A stretch of 64,000 bases of DNA from Eggerthellaceae bacterium (GTDB lineage Bacteria > Actinomycetota > Coriobacteriia > Coriobacteriales > Eggerthellaceae): positions 310,001-374,000 of the forward strand of contig JAAVZC010000001.1 of NCBI GenBank assembly GCA_022791455.1. Reading direction: 5' to 3'. The notes beneath the pieces were generated by a model. That model made no database searches. It worked only from the letters and a program-made list of their open reading frames with translations, and was not told the DNA's origin. Within the stretch, counting starts at the first letter, position 1, and each line of letters starts with the position of its first letter. Made by a program: the position numbers and the translations under genes. Shown one piece after another: positions 1 through 8,503 of the stretch.

Positions 1-3
1 TAT

Positions 4-822
4 GTGGTGGCGCTGTTCATGGGGGCGGTGGACCTTTCCGCCTTCGAGAACCTGGGGCTGTTCTCGCTGCCCCAGCTGATGCCGGTGATACCGGAGTTCC
101 ATGCGGGCGCCATTGTCTCAGTGGTGCTTATCTTCCTGGTCTCCGCCACCGAAACCCTGGGCGACACCACCGCCGTTTCCATGGTGGGCCTGGGGCGCGA
201 GGTGCGCGAGCGGGAGCTTTCCGGCTCCATTGCCGCCGACGGCTTCGTGAGCTCTATCTCCGGCTGCTTCGGCTGCCCGCCCATCACGTCGTTTTCCCAA
301 AACGTGGGGCTGGTAGCCATGACAAAAGTGGTGAACCGCCGCGCCATCGCCGCCGGTGCCGTCATCATGGTGTGCGCTTCGTTCTTCCCAGTCATCTCGG
401 CCGTGTTCTCGGCGCTGCCGGAAGCGGTGCTGGGCGGCTGCACCATCATGATGTTCGGCAACATCATCGTCTCTGGCTTCCAGATGATCGCTGCCGCCGG
501 CTTCAGCCAGCGCAACATCATCATCACGGCGCTTTCCCTAGCCATCGGCATCGGCTTCACCCAGACGGCCGATCTGTTCGTTATCTTCCCCGAGCTGGTG
601 CAGAGCGTGTTCGCTCAGAACTGCGTGGCTACGGTGTTTTTGGTGGCGGTGCTGGCGAATCTGCTGCTGCCGAAGAACGTGGAAGTGGCGCCCACCGTGG
701 GCGGCAACCCGCCCGAGGGCCATGTGCTCACCCGCGCGGAAGCAGAAGCCCAGCTAGAAGCCAGCGAATCCCTCCACGACGGCGTTGCGCCTATAGTCCC
801 AGTTGGTTCAGCAGGTCGGTGA
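4..822 (+). CDS. NCS2 family nucleobase (xanthine/uracil) permease, 5' truncated by window edge
   Basis: Multi-TM protein with NCS2-like segments (SATETLGDTTAVS, GCFGCPPITSFSQNVGLVAMTKVVNR); ORF is open at the window start. Confidence 0.85.
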   Translation: MVALFMGAVDLSAFENLGLFSLPQLMPVIPEFHAGAIVSVVLIFLVSATETLGDTTAVSMVGLGREVRERELSGSIAADGFVSSISGCFGCPPITSFSQNVGLVAMTKVVNRRAIAAGAVIMVCASFFPVISAVFSALPEAVLGGCTIMMFGNIIVSGFQMIAAAGFSQRNIIITALSLAIGIGFTQTADLFVIFPELVQSVFAQNCVATVFLVAVLANLLLPKNVEVAPTVGGNPPEGHVLTRAEAEAQLEASESLHDGVAPIVPVGSAGR

Positions 823-1486
823 GGGTTTCTGCCTGATACGTGGGGCTTTGGGCCTCTAGCTCTTCTTTGCTGAACATGCCCCAGAGGGCGGCGGCGGTGG
901 GGGAGTTTGCGGCGTTTCCGGCTATGATGTCGTAGGGGCTGTCGCCTACGTAGAGGGTGCGCTCGGGGGCGGTGCCCAGCAATTCGCAGCCGAGTAGGAT
1001 GGGGCCGGGCTCTGGTTTGTGGGTATCGCAGTCGTCGTGGCCGATGAGCACGGGGAAGTAGTCGGCGATGCCGCTCATCTCAAGGCCGCGGGCCGCCATG
1101 GCGTGGCGCTTGGAGGTGACGACGCCCATTTTCAGCCCGGCGTTCTGCAGCCGTTGCAGGCAGGCGGCGGTGTCTTCGAAGGCGCGGATGTTCGCGTCGT
1201 GCACCACGTCGTTGTGGTCGCGGTAGATTTGGATGATGCGGTCCGCCACTTCGCGGTCGCCGTCTGCGAAATAGACCATTTGGTCGATGAGGGGCGTGCC
1301 CACGCCGTGCATTAGTTCCGCATCCGAGCAGTTCTTGCCCAGCACCTCGTTCACCGTGTAGCGCATGGAGGCAAGGATGATCTCGTAGGTATCAATAAGA
1401 GTGCCGTCCGCATCGAACAAAACGGCATCGAGGGAGTCTGCGGGAGTCATGGGGGCCTTTCGGGTTCGGTAGTTGTGACCGTTCAT
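791..1486 (-). CDS. HAD-family hydrolase (phosphoglycolate phosphatase-like); start may be the internal Met at about 1450
   Basis: DADGTLIDT motif I, VVTSKR motif II, GDSPYDIIAGNAAN motif IV. Confidence 0.85.
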   Translation of the reverse strand: MNGHNYRTRKAPMTPADSLDAVLFDADGTLIDTYEIILASMRYTVNEVLGKNCSDAELMHGVGTPLIDQMVYFADGDREVADRIIQIYRDHNDVVHDANIRAFEDTAACLQRLQNAGLKMGVVTSKRHAMAARGLEMSGIADYFPVLIGHDDCDTHKPEPGPILLGCELLGTAPERTLYVGDSPYDIIAGNAANSPTAAALWGMFSKEELEAQSPTYQAETLTDLLNQLGL

Positions 1487-1565
1487 CGATGATATTGGTT
1501 TGTTGCTTGCATTTCAAGAATAAGGGAGTAATATGAATCCTTGCCTTTTGAAAGGCGCTCCAAAT

Positions 1566-1642
1566 TGCGGGGTGGAGCAGTCTGGTAGCTCGCCGGGCTC
1601 ATAACCCGGAGGTCGTTGGTTCAAATCCAGCCCCCGCGACCA
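1566..1642 (+). tRNA. tRNA-fMet (CAT), initiator
   Basis: 77-nt cloverleaf with CTCATAA anticodon loop, GGG:CCC pairs in the anticodon stem, weak T1.G72 end pair, encoded CCA. Confidence 0.93.
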
Positions 1643-1650
1643 GAAATTAC

Positions 1651-1684
1651 GAGGCCGGAGGATTATTCCTCCGGCCTCTTTTGC
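1651..1684 (+). terminator. Rho-independent terminator after tRNA-fMet
   Basis: GAGGCCGGAGG-attatt-CCTCCGGCCTC followed by TTTT. Confidence 0.85.
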
Positions 1685-1806
1685 GTTTCCGGGCATTTCT
1701 TATCTGAACTGCGGATTCTTCTGGGGGAAGTTCGAGTATTCTCCAATTTAGTTCACTTGCAATAGCAGCTAGTTTCAAAATACTTTCCTACCTGGGAAAA
1801 ATTTTA

Positions 1807-1835
1807 TTGCACCTGAACAAAAATGATACTATATT
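1807..1835 (+). promoter_or_regulatory. Sigma70-like promoter for the amidinotransferase
   Basis: TTGCAC - 17 nt - TATATT, about 106 nt upstream of the ATG. Confidence 0.5.
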
Positions 1836-1940
1836 GACCTCGTCAGCAGGAGGGCCGGTTGGTAGGCCGGCCCGATCTGACAGTGTCTATTCCGTATCGT
1901 TGCGAGCGCGAATAGGGCGCGCTCAAGAAAGGAATGAACT

Positions 1941-3089
1941 ATGACCAAGATCGTAAGCTCATGGAACGACTGGGATCCGCTGAAGCGCGTCATCGTTGGC
2001 CGCTGCGACAACTCCGTGATTCCTCCGGAAGAGCCCGCCACTTCTGAGAAGGTGCCGGTCGACTCCGAGATGCGCGGCATGTGGGGCCTTCGTCCGCTCG
2101 AGACCGTGGAGCGCGGCAACGAATGCCTGGAGAACTTGGTCAAGATCCTCGAGAGCCGCGGCGTTATCGTCGACCGCCCCACTCCTCTGCAGTGGAACCA
2201 GGCCATCGGCACCCCGGACTTCCGCAACGATTCCATGATGACCTGCATGCCTCCCCGCGACATCCTGCTCACCATCGGCAACGAGATCATGGCCGCCGCC
2301 AACTCCTTCCGCTGCCGCTACTTCGAGTACCTGGCCTACTGGCCGCTCATGGAGCAGTACTTCGAGGAGGACCCCGAATTCAAGTGGACCCAGGCCCCTC
2401 GTCCGCGCCTGACCGACAAGTCCTACAAACACAACTACTACGATGAGAAGATCACCCTGGAGGAGCGCCTGGTGCGCACCGCCAACAAGGACTTCGTGAC
2501 CACCGAGGTGGAGCCCATGTGGGACGCCGCCGACGTGATGCGCATGGGCAAGGACCTGTTCATCCAGCACGGCCTTACTACCAACCGTGCCGCCATGGAC
2601 TGGTTCCAGCGCTACTACCCGGACTTCCGCGTGCATGCGGTGAACTTCCCGGGCGACCCGTACCCCATCCACATCGACGCCACCTTCGTGCCGCTGCGTC
2701 CGGGCCTGATCATCAACAACCCGCATCGCCCGCTTCCCGAAGAGCAGCGCGCCATCTTCGAGGCCAACGACTGGCAGATTGTGGAAGCCGCGCAGCCGGC
2801 CCACACCGAGCCGCCGGCCCTGTGCTACTCCTCCGTGTGGCTGTCCATGAACTGCCTGGTGCTGGACCCGAAGACCGTCATCGTGGAGGCCTCCGAGGTG
2901 TACCAGCAGGAGCAGATGGACAAGCTGGGCATGAACGTCATCCCCTGCGACCTGCGCGACGCCTATCCGTTCGGCGGCGGCCTGCACTGCTCCACGGCCG
3001 ACGTCTTCCGCGAGGGCGAGTGCCTCGACTACTTCCCGAACCGCGTCAAGGATCCCACCCTGGTGCGCCCGGAGATGTGGGGCGAGTAA
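1941..3089 (+). CDS. L-arginine:glycine amidinotransferase-like protein
   Basis: Close to animal AGAT/GATM by eye: RDILLTIGNEIMAA, RYFEYLAYWPL, HIDATFVPLRPGLIINNP, catalytic-Cys motif GGGLHCSTADV. Confidence 0.82.
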   Translation: MTKIVSSWNDWDPLKRVIVGRCDNSVIPPEEPATSEKVPVDSEMRGMWGLRPLETVERGNECLENLVKILESRGVIVDRPTPLQWNQAIGTPDFRNDSMMTCMPPRDILLTIGNEIMAAANSFRCRYFEYLAYWPLMEQYFEEDPEFKWTQAPRPRLTDKSYKHNYYDEKITLEERLVRTANKDFVTTEVEPMWDAADVMRMGKDLFIQHGLTTNRAAMDWFQRYYPDFRVHAVNFPGDPYPIHIDATFVPLRPGLIINNPHRPLPEEQRAIFEANDWQIVEAAQPAHTEPPALCYSSVWLSMNCLVLDPKTVIVEASEVYQQEQMDKLGMNVIPCDLRDAYPFGGGLHCSTADVFREGECLDYFPNRVKDPTLVRPEMWGE

Positions 3090-3142
3090 CCGCTCGTAGG
3101 TTCAAGGCTTGCGGGCAGCTGAAAGCGGCTGCCTAAGAGAAA

Positions 3143-3192
3143 AGAAAAGGGGATCAGCGTGAGCTTCGAAATTCCACCTGGTCCCCTTTTTC
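3143..3192 (+). terminator. Intrinsic terminator after the amidinotransferase
   Basis: AAAAGGGGATCAG ... CTGGTCCCCTTTTT inverted repeat with T run. Confidence 0.6.
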
Positions 3193-3225
3193 GTCCCATA
3201 CACCCTGATTAACCAAGGAGGGCAT

Positions 3226-4356
3226 ATGGCTCAGGAGATTATAACTCCTCAGGGCGAGGATGGCGGTTTCAAGGCGAGCTACAACAAAGGGCTCATATTC
3301 ATGATCATCTCGGCAACGGGCATGGGCCTGGTGCCGCTTTTCTCCCGGTGGGCGACGCGCACCGACATGTTCAACGGGGCGCTGGGGCTGAACGCCGGCG
3401 ACTCCATCGGCGCGCTCATGGCCTGCGGGCGCATGGGCATGGGGCTGCTGTTCTTCCTGGTGCTGACGCTGGCCACGGGCAAGCTTCCCGTGCTGAAGAA
3501 GCTGAAGCTGACGCCGGCCATTGCGCTCGGCGGCCTGATGATTGGCATGTCGCTGGCCTGCTATGTGACCTCCACATTGCTCACCACCGTCTCGAACGCG
3601 GTGATGTTCATCTACACCGGCCCGGTCATTTGCGTGCTGTGCGCCCGCATCTTCCGGAAAGAGCCCATGAGCAAGCTGCAGGTGGTGTGCCTGTTCATCG
3701 TGTTCACCGGCATGCTCTTCGGCGAAGGCCTGCTGGGGTTTGGCGTGGGCGGCGGCGCTTTCGGGTTCGACTTCAACCTGGAGACCTCCACGCCGGAGTT
3801 CCCGCTGAAGGGCGTGGGCGACATCTTCGGCCTGCTGTCTGGCCTGTTCTACGGCTTGTCGATGTTCTTCAACGGCTACCGCAAGGATGCCGACACCACG
3901 GCGCGCGGCGTGTGGAACTTCCTGTTCGCCGTTATTGGGGCGGGCAGCGTGACCATCATCCTGAACGCCCTGGGCGCGAACCCCGGCATGGAGAACTGGG
4001 CGCTGAGCATCCACTTCACCCCCTTCAACTGGATTGGCGCGGTGCTCCTGTGGATCATCTGCGGGCCCATTGCCCTGGGCTGCCTGTTGGTGGCGGGGCG
4101 CAACCTGCCGGCCATGGACTACGGCACTATCGCGTATTGGGAGGTGCCGGTGGCCATCTTCATCGGCATTGCCATTTTCGCCGAGCCGATGTCCATCAAC
4201 AGCTGGCTGGGCGTGATCCTCATCTGCGGCGGCGGCGCGTTCCCCACGGTGAAGGCGATGCTGGCCGGACGGGGGAAGGCTGCGGCGAGCGAGAAGACGC
4301 TCGAGAGCGCGCAGGCGGAAGGGGAGGCCGAAGTGGCGACGCAAGACCTTCCGTAG
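3226..4356 (+). CDS. EamA/DMT-family transporter
   Basis: About 10 TM segments; duplicated EamA-like architecture (SATGMGLVPLFSRWATR, EVPVAIFIGIAIFAEPMSINSWLGVILI). Confidence 0.8.
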   Translation: MAQEIITPQGEDGGFKASYNKGLIFMIISATGMGLVPLFSRWATRTDMFNGALGLNAGDSIGALMACGRMGMGLLFFLVLTLATGKLPVLKKLKLTPAIALGGLMIGMSLACYVTSTLLTTVSNAVMFIYTGPVICVLCARIFRKEPMSKLQVVCLFIVFTGMLFGEGLLGFGVGGGAFGFDFNLETSTPEFPLKGVGDIFGLLSGLFYGLSMFFNGYRKDADTTARGVWNFLFAVIGAGSVTIILNALGANPGMENWALSIHFTPFNWIGAVLLWIICGPIALGCLLVAGRNLPAMDYGTIAYWEVPVAIFIGIAIFAEPMSINSWLGVILICGGGAFPTVKAMLAGRGKAAASEKTLESAQAEGEAEVATQDLP

Positions 4357-4380
4357 CACGTAACGAATAGGTTGGAGAAT

Positions 4381-4410
4381 GCGCCCGCGCTTGATTGCGG
4401 GCGCGTTTTC
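4381..4410 (+). terminator. Intrinsic terminator
   Basis: GCGCCCGC-gcttgatt-GCGGGCGC followed by GTTTT. Confidence 0.7.
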
Positions 4411-4451
4411 GTGTAATAACGGGGCATGACATTCAGAGAAACGAGACCTTC

Positions 4452-5042
4452 ATGACTAAGTCGCTGGCGAAACCGAAATCCCTCAAGGCCCAAATCACGC
4501 GCGCCTCGCTCGTGCTGGCGGCTGCGGCGCTTCTGCGGGAGCGGGGGCCGGAAGCGGTGACCTACCGGAAGGTGGCGGAATGGGCCGGGGCGGCTTCGTC
4601 GTCGGTGGGCTGCTACTTCAACTCCGTGGCGGATTTGCTCTATGAGGCCGGCTGCTACAACATCGATTTGTGGATCGACCGCGCCGAGAAGGTGGCGCAA
4701 GTGGCCGACGGGCTAGACGCGGCCGCGTGTCGCGAGCGGGTGATCGATCTACTGATGGACGCTTGCTTGCCGGCCGAGTCCGATACGCTCCCCGGCCATT
4801 ATTCGCAGCTGATTGCCGCCGGCGAGTCGGAAGCGGTGACCGAGGCCTACCGCAAGGGGCGCGAGGCGCTCGATGCTGCGGTGAATCGCATTCTGGTGCG
4901 CTCGGGGGTGGCGCTCACGCCGACCGTGGTAGTGGCGCTTGTGGACGGCGGTGCCGTGAAGGCCATTTCCGAGGGCTACGACGTGCGCGAAGTGGTGCGG
5001 TCGCTGCTGGAGACGGCGGTCGGCGGCGCAACGGCAGCCTAA
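4452..5042 (+). CDS. TetR-family transcriptional regulator
   Basis: N-terminal HTH: RASLVLAAAALLRERGPEAVTYRKVAEWAGAASSSVGCYFNSVADLL; start moved to the internal Met. Confidence 0.8.
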   Translation: MTKSLAKPKSLKAQITRASLVLAAAALLRERGPEAVTYRKVAEWAGAASSSVGCYFNSVADLLYEAGCYNIDLWIDRAEKVAQVADGLDAAACRERVIDLLMDACLPAESDTLPGHYSQLIAAGESEAVTEAYRKGREALDAAVNRILVRSGVALTPTVVVALVDGGAVKAISEGYDVREVVRSLLETAVGGATAA

Positions 5043-5148
5043 GGGCGCGTTCGCCTGCGAAACCACCAATAAAGCTGGAGCGGCTCCAATGATAATGCCG
5101 ACCGGAATGGTAGACTGGTGGGATTAACGTTGCGAGAAAGGGGCCGCT

Positions 5149-7455
5149 GTGGGGTCAGGGGCGCAGGATACGAGAACGGCGAAGGCCGGCGGGTCGGGCC
5201 AGCGACCGGCGGGTCGTGACTGGTCGGTGCAGTTGCCGGCCATAGCGGCGGCCGCGCTGTTGGTGCTTCTTGCGGCGTTTTTTGCCGTGACGCTGAACAA
5301 CACCATGGTCACCACGGCCCAGATCGAGGCGATGCGCACCGGCGCTTACCCGGTGTCTGTGGCGGCAGGCCGCGTAGAGACGCAGCTGGTGCAGATGCGC
5401 ACCCTTGCCGATCGCCCCATCTTCGTGCGCAGCGAGGAAGCGCTCGACTCTATTGACAAAAGCTTCGCGGAAATCGATGCCGAGCTGGCCGAGAACATCA
5501 AGATTCTGGCGAACAGCGAAGACCAGAGCGTCATGAATGGCCACGACCTGGAGGCGGAGTACCGCGAGCTCATCCGCCAGCAGAAGGCGCTTGTGGCCTA
5601 TTGTCGTATCGAGGGCGTGGGCGACGCCCAGGTGCAGAAGTTCGTCGACGAGAACATCCAGCCGCTTATTGCCGATTTGCTGGCCACCAATGCGGTGATC
5701 TTGGACCGGTCGACGGCGGCGGTAGAGGAGCTGTACGCCACTGGTTCGGAGCGCGGCAGCCAGACGGTGGTCTGGGCTGTGGTGCTGATGGTGGCCGTGG
5801 TGGTCTCCCTGTTCCTGTACTTGTACTTGCTGCGCCGCCGCTGGGTGCAGCAGCAACAACTGCAGCGCAACGTGGAAGAGGCGCTGCAACTGGCCCAAAG
5901 CGCGAGCGAGGCGAAATCGCAGTTCCTCTCCAACATGTCCCACGACATCCGCACGCCCATGAACGCCATCGTGGGCCTCACCACCATCGCCAGCTCCCAC
6001 GTGGACGATCCAGAGCGCATTTCCGAGTGCCTGGGGCGCATCACCACGTCGTCGAAGCACCTGTTGTGCCTGATCAACGATGTGCTGGACATGTCGAAGA
6101 TCGAGAGCGGCAAGATTGTTCTGAATGAGGACCGTTTCAGCTTCCCGGAAATGGTGAGCGAGCTGGTCACCATTGTGCAGCCGCAGGCGAAGGCGAAGGA
6201 GCAGCGGCTGGAGATTGTGATCGGCAACGTGGAGCAGGAGACGGTGGTGGGTGACGCGATGCGCCTGAACCAAGCGCTGCTGAACATTCTGGGGAACGCG
6301 GTGAAGTACACGCCGGAAGGCGGCATGATCCGCTTCGCCATCAACGAGGAGCCGGCGCGGCCCGACGGCACGCGGCTGTACCACTTCCTGGTCTCGGACA
6401 ACGGTATTGGCATGTCGGCGGAGTTCGTGCGCCACATGTTCGATCCCTTCGAACGGGAAGAGAAGGTGGCCGTGAGCTCCACCGAGGGCACGGGTTTGGG
6501 CATGGCCATCACGAAGAACGTGGTGGAGATGATGGGCGGCACCATCGAGGTGGAGAGCGCGCCGGGCGTGGGCTCTGCTTTCAAGGTGACGGTGCCGCTG
6601 CGACCGGCGCCTGACGGTGATGCCGACCTGGACATGAGCGATTTGGCGGGTCTGCGCGTGCTGGTGGTGGACGACGACGCCGACGTGCTGGCGGGCGCCG
6701 TGGACATTCTGGTGGGCGAGGGCCTGCGCGGCGAGGCGGCCCCGAACGGCTACGAAGCGGTGGCCATGGTGATGAACGCCCACATCGAGGACGACGACTA
6801 CCGCGCTATTGTGGTGGACTGGGTGATGACCGGCATGGACGGCGTGGAAACGGTGCGTCAGATTCGCCGCAAAGTGGGAGAGGCGGTGCCCATCATCCTG
6901 CTTTCCGCCTACGACTGGACGGAAGTGGAGGACGAGGCGCGCGCCGCCGGCGTCACGGCATTCCTGTCCAAGCCGCTGTTCCGCTCGCGGCTGTGCCAGA
7001 CGCTGCGCCGCTACTGCGCCGAGGATCGGCCGGCCGAGGAAGTGGCAGATGAGAAGCGCGAGAGCCGTCAGCTGCAGGGGCGCGTGCTTCTGGTTGAGGA
7101 CAACGAGCTTAACCGCGACATTGCCGCGGAGCTGATTCTGCAGACCGGCGCGCTGGTGGAGACTGCGGTGAATGGCGCCGAGGCGGTCGAAAAGGTGATG
7201 CAGGCCCAGGATGGTTACTACGACCTGGTGTTTATGGACATGCGCATGCCGGTGATGGGCGGCCTGGAAGCCACCCAGACCATCTGCGAGCTGGCGCGCC
7301 ACGAAGATCGCGTTCGCCCGCCCATCGTGGCCATGACCGCCAATGCCTTCTCAAGCGACCGCGCCCAGGCGCTCGCCGCCGGCATGGACGGCTTCATGGC
7401 CAAACCCATCGACATCCGAGAGCTAGAACGAACCCTCAACAAGTACTTGCGGTAG
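5149..7455 (+). CDS. Hybrid sensor histidine kinase with two C-terminal receiver domains
   Basis: Two TM helices; SNMSHDIRTPMNAIVG H-box; HATPase motifs; REC1 VLVVDDDADV/VVDWVMTGMDG; REC2 VLLVEDNELNRDI/VFMDMRMPVMGG. Confidence 0.93.
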   Translation: MGSGAQDTRTAKAGGSGQRPAGRDWSVQLPAIAAAALLVLLAAFFAVTLNNTMVTTAQIEAMRTGAYPVSVAAGRVETQLVQMRTLADRPIFVRSEEALDSIDKSFAEIDAELAENIKILANSEDQSVMNGHDLEAEYRELIRQQKALVAYCRIEGVGDAQVQKFVDENIQPLIADLLATNAVILDRSTAAVEELYATGSERGSQTVVWAVVLMVAVVVSLFLYLYLLRRRWVQQQQLQRNVEEALQLAQSASEAKSQFLSNMSHDIRTPMNAIVGLTTIASSHVDDPERISECLGRITTSSKHLLCLINDVLDMSKIESGKIVLNEDRFSFPEMVSELVTIVQPQAKAKEQRLEIVIGNVEQETVVGDAMRLNQALLNILGNAVKYTPEGGMIRFAINEEPARPDGTRLYHFLVSDNGIGMSAEFVRHMFDPFEREEKVAVSSTEGTGLGMAITKNVVEMMGGTIEVESAPGVGSAFKVTVPLRPAPDGDADLDMSDLAGLRVLVVDDDADVLAGAVDILVGEGLRGEAAPNGYEAVAMVMNAHIEDDDYRAIVVDWVMTGMDGVETVRQIRRKVGEAVPIILLSAYDWTEVEDEARAAGVTAFLSKPLFRSRLCQTLRRYCAEDRPAEEVADEKRESRQLQGRVLLVEDNELNRDIAAELILQTGALVETAVNGAEAVEKVMQAQDGYYDLVFMDMRMPVMGGLEATQTICELARHEDRVRPPIVAMTANAFSSDRAQALAAGMDGFMAKPIDIRELERTLNKYLR

Positions 7456-7466
7456 GCGACGAACCT

Positions 7467-7505
7467 GTCCGCGACCGCGCCGGCCGAAGGGATTCCGCTC
7501 GACGC
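7467..7505. repeat. Intergenic repeat type A (GTCCGCGACCGCGCCGGCCGAAGGGATTCCGCTCGACGC)
   Basis: Near-identical copy at 9944-9982. Confidence 0.75.
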
Positions 7506-7699
7506 GTCGTCGGTCGGAGCTAACTCGGGCTTTGCCCGAGTGGATCTCCTCCCTCCTTTGGCTTAACCTCGCTCCACCCTCCGTCCGCCGCGTTCGCTAC
7601 TCCTCGCGGGGCGGCGGGGCGGGGCAACCCTCAGTCGCTCAGACAGTCCTCGCTGCGCTGCGGAACTCGCTTGGTGAGGGCCGCCCCGCCCCGCTGATT

Positions 7700-7744
7700 C
7701 GTTGACTCTGTAGGTCGTCATCCTGAGCGGAGCGAAGGATCTTT
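7700..7744. repeat. Intergenic repeat type B (GTCATCCTGAGCGGAGCGAAGGATCTT)
   Basis: Copies at 8319, 9889-9935 and 11035; right edge overlaps the mscL stop codon. Confidence 0.85.
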
Positions 7745-8207
7745 ACTTCGCCACAACCTCGACGGTGGGTTCGGCGGGGGCGGGCAGCTCGGCGGCGCAG
7801 TGGGGGCAGCGGGTGGCGCCGGCATGTACCGGTTCCAGGCAGAAGGGGCAGGTGGGCTCGTGCTCGATGACCTCTTCGCCGTTGGCGTTGCGCAGCTTCG
7901 AGCCGGTGTCGCGCAGACGGTTGAACGCCTTCACCATAAGGAACACCACCAGCGCGATGATGAGGAAGTTGATGATGGCGGTGATGAGCGCGCCGAAGTC
8001 GATGGCGGTGGTTTCGTTCACGGGAATCTTCAGGCCGGCGAATTGGCTGTTGCCACCGGTGATGAGGACGATCAGCGGGTTGATGATGTTGGTGCACAGC
8101 GCCGTGACAATGGCGGTGAACGCGCCGCCGATGATGATGCCGACGGCCATGTCCATCACATTTCCGCGCTCGATAAACTCGCGGAACTCCTTAACAAAGT
8201 TGCTCAT
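7743..8207 (-). CDS. mscL: Large-conductance mechanosensitive channel MscL with C-terminal zinc-ribbon tail
   Basis: MSNFVKEFREFIERGNVMDMAVGIIIGGAFTAIV; tail CPFCLEPVHAGATRCPHC. Confidence 0.92.
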   Translation of the reverse strand: MSNFVKEFREFIERGNVMDMAVGIIIGGAFTAIVTALCTNIINPLIVLITGGNSQFAGLKIPVNETTAIDFGALITAIINFLIIALVVFLMVKAFNRLRDTGSKLRNANGEEVIEHEPTCPFCLEPVHAGATRCPHCAAELPAPAEPTVEVVAK

Positions 8208-8318
8208 GGAATCCTCCTTCGAAAGCTGTTCGTTTGGATGCATTGTGCGAGTTCTGAAGATTGCCGCTACTCCCGGAACTGATTTGAAATCTACTTGCAA
8301 AACGCCTGAACCCCCTTC

Positions 8319-8433
8319 GTCATCCTGAGCGGAGCGCGCAGCGCGGAGTCGAAGGATCTTCGCGACCCCGAAAGCGCGACGGCTCTGGAAAGATCTTTCG
8401 ACTACGGCCTTCGGCCTTCGCTCAAGATGACGA
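8319..8433. repeat. Two type-B repeats in inverted orientation
   Basis: GTCATCCTGAGCG...GAAGGATCTT ... AAGATCTTTCGACTACGGCC...CTCAAGATGACGAC. Confidence 0.8.
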
Positions 8434-8503
8434 CATATACGGGGCGTTCATGCGCTACAATGACCAAGTTTGTACGCAGGTGTGGGGAAGGAGGAGCCAG
8501 CTG

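Noticed and set aside
5155-7302. 715-aa minus-strand ORF, His/Arg-rich
   Set aside because: Antisense shadow of the histidine kinase gene in GC-rich DNA; low-complexity composition. Same applies to 1959-2987(-), 3154-4359(-), 9071-9763(-) and 62101-63327(-).
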